Below are positions 61,636-64,000 of a DNA stretch of 64,000 nt, piece by piece. The position numbers and the translations under genes were made by a program. Numbering within the stretch: position 1 is the first letter of the stretch; each line of letters begins with the position of its first letter. The notes below the pieces were generated by a model. It did no database searches. It was not told the origin of the DNA and saw only the letters and a list, made by a program, of their open reading frames with translations. This stretch comes from an uncultured Synechococcaceae cyanobacterium (GTDB taxonomy: Bacteria; Cyanobacteriota; Cyanobacteriia; PCC-6307; Cyanobiaceae), in NCBI GenBank assembly GCA_902570945.1, contig CACGAJ010000002.1, positions 1 through 64,000 of the forward strand. The letters are read 5' to 3'.

Positions 61636-63057
61636 ATGTCTAAGTCTCCACAAGAAGTTTTAAGTCAGATTAAAGATGAAGGTATTGAACTCATCGATTT
61701 AAAATTCACAGACATTCATGGAAAATGGCAGCATTTAACTCTTACATCTGACATGATTGAAGAGGATTCATTTACTGAAGGCCTTGCCTTTGATGGTTCA
61801 TCCATAAGAGGTTGGAAAGCAATCAATGCATCAGATATGTCGATGGTTCCTGATGCAAGTACAGCTTGGATTGATCCTTTTTATAAACATAAGACTCTAA
61901 GTATGATTTGCTCTATACAAGAACCTAGAAGTGGAGAGCCTTATGATAGATGTCCAAGAGCTTTAGCTCAAAAAGCTTTAAAATATTTAGAATCTACTGG
62001 AATAGCTGATACAGCATTCTTTGGTCCTGAACCAGAGTTTTTCCTTTTTGATGACGTGAGATATGACTCAAAAGAGGGATCTTGTTTTTACAGTGTCGAT
62101 ACCATTGAAGCCCCATGGAATACAGGAAGAACAGAAGAGGGAGGAAATCTAGGTTATAAAATTCAATATAAAGAGGGTTATTTTCCTGTTGCACCAAATG
62201 ATACTGCTCAAGATATTAGATCTGAAATGCTTCTTTTAATGGGTGAATTAGGTATTCCCACTGAAAAACATCATCATGAAGTTGCAGGTGCTGGCCAACA
62301 CGAACTTGGGATGAAATTTGATTCGTTAATAAATTCTGCTGATAACGTTATGACTTACAAATATGTTGTTAGGAACGTTGCAAAGAAATATGGAAAAACT
62401 GCAACATTTATGCCTAAACCTGTATTCAACGATAATGGAACCGGAATGCACGTTCACCAAAGTTTATGGAAGAGTGGTCAGCCACTATTCTTTGGTGAAG
62501 GAGCATACGCTAATTTATCTCAAACAGCTAGATGGTACATCGGAGGTATACTTAAACATGCCCCCTCATTTCTAGCATTTACTAATCCAACTACCAATAG
62601 TTATAAAAGATTGGTTCCAGGATTTGAAGCACCTGTAAATCTAGTTTATTCTGAGGGTAATAGATCAGCTGCAGTAAGAATACCTTTAACAGGTCCAAGC
62701 CCTAAAGCAAAAAGATTAGAATTTAGATCAGGTGATGCACTTGCAAATCCCTACTTAGCATTTTCTGTAATGATGCTTGCTGGTATTGATGGAATTAAAA
62801 ATCAAATTGATCCTGGTGATGGAGTAGATGTAGATTTATTTGAACTTCCAGCTGATGAACTTGCAAAAATTGATACAGTACCTTCATCTCTAAATGACTC
62901 ACTTAATGCGCTAAAAGCAGATAAGGATTATCTATTAGCAGGTGGAGTATTTACTGAAGATTTTATTGACAACTTTATCGATATAAAATATGAAGAGGTA
63001 CAACAACTAAGACAAAGGCCTCATCCACATGAATTCTTCATGTATTACGATGCATAA
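61636..63057 (+). CDS. glnA: Glutamine synthetase type I
   Basis: [49 protein letters not shown]. Confidence 0.97.
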   Translation: MSKSPQEVLSQIKDEGIELIDLKFTDIHGKWQHLTLTSDMIEEDSFTEGLAFDGSSIRGWKAINASDMSMVPDASTAWIDPFYKHKTLSMICSIQEPRSGEPYDRCPRALAQKALKYLESTGIADTAFFGPEPEFFLFDDVRYDSKEGSCFYSVDTIEAPWNTGRTEEGGNLGYKIQYKEGYFPVAPNDTAQDIRSEMLLLMGELGIPTEKHHHEVAGAGQHELGMKFDSLINSADNVMTYKYVVRNVAKKYGKTATFMPKPVFNDNGTGMHVHQSLWKSGQPLFFGEGAYANLSQTARWYIGGILKHAPSFLAFTNPTTNSYKRLVPGFEAPVNLVYSEGNRSAAVRIPLTGPSPKAKRLEFRSGDALANPYLAFSVMMLAGIDGIKNQIDPGDGVDVDLFELPADELAKIDTVPSSLNDSLNALKADKDYLLAGGVFTEDFIDNFIDIKYEEVQQLRQRPHPHEFFMYYDA

Positions 63058-63083
63058 TTAAGAGATCACTTTAGTTTTAATTA

Positions 63084-63131
63084 ATCAATTTGAGAAATAT
63101 CACAAAATATTCTCAAATTGATTTTTTTTTT
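63084..63131 (+). terminator. Intrinsic terminator after glnA
   Basis: ATCAATTTGAGAA (63084-63096) / TTCTCAAATTGAT (63110-63122), 13-bp stem followed by 10 T. Confidence 0.93.
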
Positions 63132-63159
63132 GTTGGAATATAGATATATAAATTGAAAA

Positions 63160-64000
63160 ATGGCTAGGGAATCTATTTCAAAAATTGCTTATAAAACGCT
63201 ACAACAAAGCAAAAGCATAGCAGGTTTTGCTCACAAGCAGATCAGTTCAAGATTAATGAATTTTATTCTTCCCGATTCGAAGCTTGATAACTTTTCTATA
63301 GATAAGGATCTTCTAATCCAAATCCAAAATTCAATGGATATCTTAAGAGAAGAAGATTGGAATGATGCAGAAAAAAATATATACCCAAAAAAATTATTGT
63401 TTGACGAGCCATGGCTTAGATATCTAACTCAATACCCTAAAATTTGGCTCGATATGCCCAATACATGGGATAGACGCAGAAAACAAAACTTTGATGATCT
63501 ACCAAAATCAATTGATAAAGATAATTATCCTCAATATTACTTGAGAAATTTTCATCATCAAACAGATGGTTATTTATCAGATTTTTCAGCTAGCATTTAT
63601 GACCTACAAGTTGAGATACTCTTCAATGGAAGTGCTGACTCAATGAGGAGAAGAATAATTAAGCCAATAAAAGATGGACTTGAAATTTTTAGCGATAGGA
63701 AAAAAAGTTCTATAAAAATTCTAGATGTGGCTACTGGATCAGGTAGGACGTTAAAACAATTAAGAGCAGCATTTCCTAAAGAAAAAATTACAGGAATTGA
63801 TTTATCTGATTCATATTTAAAAGAAGCCAGTAGATATATTTCAGATTTAGAAGGTGATTTAATTGAATTAATAAAAGCTAATGCAGAAGAATTACCTTTT
63901 GAAAATGAAAGTTTTCAATGTATTTCATGTGTTTATTTGTTTCATGAATTACCTAGAACAATTAGAGCTAAAGTATTGAATGAATTTTTTAGAGTTCTTG
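63160..64000 (+). CDS. Class I SAM-dependent methyltransferase, truncated by window end
   Basis: Open frame MARESISKIAYKTLQQSK...; ILDVATGSGRTLKQLRAAFP, GIDLSDSYLKEASRY, NAEELPFENESFQCISCVYLFHEL. Confidence 0.85.
   Translation, partial: MARESISKIAYKTLQQSKSIAGFAHKQISSRLMNFILPDSKLDNFSIDKDLLIQIQNSMDILREEDWNDAEKNIYPKKLLFDEPWLRYLTQYPKIWLDMPNTWDRRRKQNFDDLPKSIDKDNYPQYYLRNFHHQTDGYLSDFSASIYDLQVEILFNGSADSMRRRIIKPIKDGLEIFSDRKKSSIKILDVATGSGRTLKQLRAAFPKEKITGIDLSDSYLKEASRYISDLEGDLIELIKANAEELPFENESFQCISCVYLFHELPRTIRAKVLNEFFRVL

Overview
AT-rich, gene-dense bacterial chromosome segment. It looks like a high-light-type Prochlorococcus or close picocyanobacterium, judged from PsaK, CCB2/4-like, DUF1995/DUF2499/DUF3110/DUF3593, HemJ, CobN and MetH content and the very low GC. 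Almost all of it is core housekeeping genes packed with short or overlapping intergenic gaps. I see two tRNAs (anticodon CAU and Ser-GGA), one strong intrinsic terminator (after glnA) and no CRISPR array, transposase, integrase or rRNA. The one clearly non-ordinary region is about 9.13-11.4 kb. It has a 166-bp tandem duplication (2 mismatches) built around long inverted repeats (CTTATATGAGACT...AGTCTCATATAAG), a related degenerate palindrome beside a small exported ORF, a gene fusing an N-terminal ribbon-helix-helix-like segment to a C-terminal J-domain, and an unlisted 59-aa ORF. Smaller observations include an unlisted 45-aa membrane ORF joined by ATGA overlap to a PLP decarboxylase, mutually exclusive hairpins in the glnA leader, palindromic operator candidates upstream of pgi and between glnA and an aminotransferase, and a duplicated DDDPWDN tail on DnaK. 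Nothing here is proven to be a new system; the 9-11 kb locus is the best candidate. Product names come from reading the proteins by eye, with no database search.
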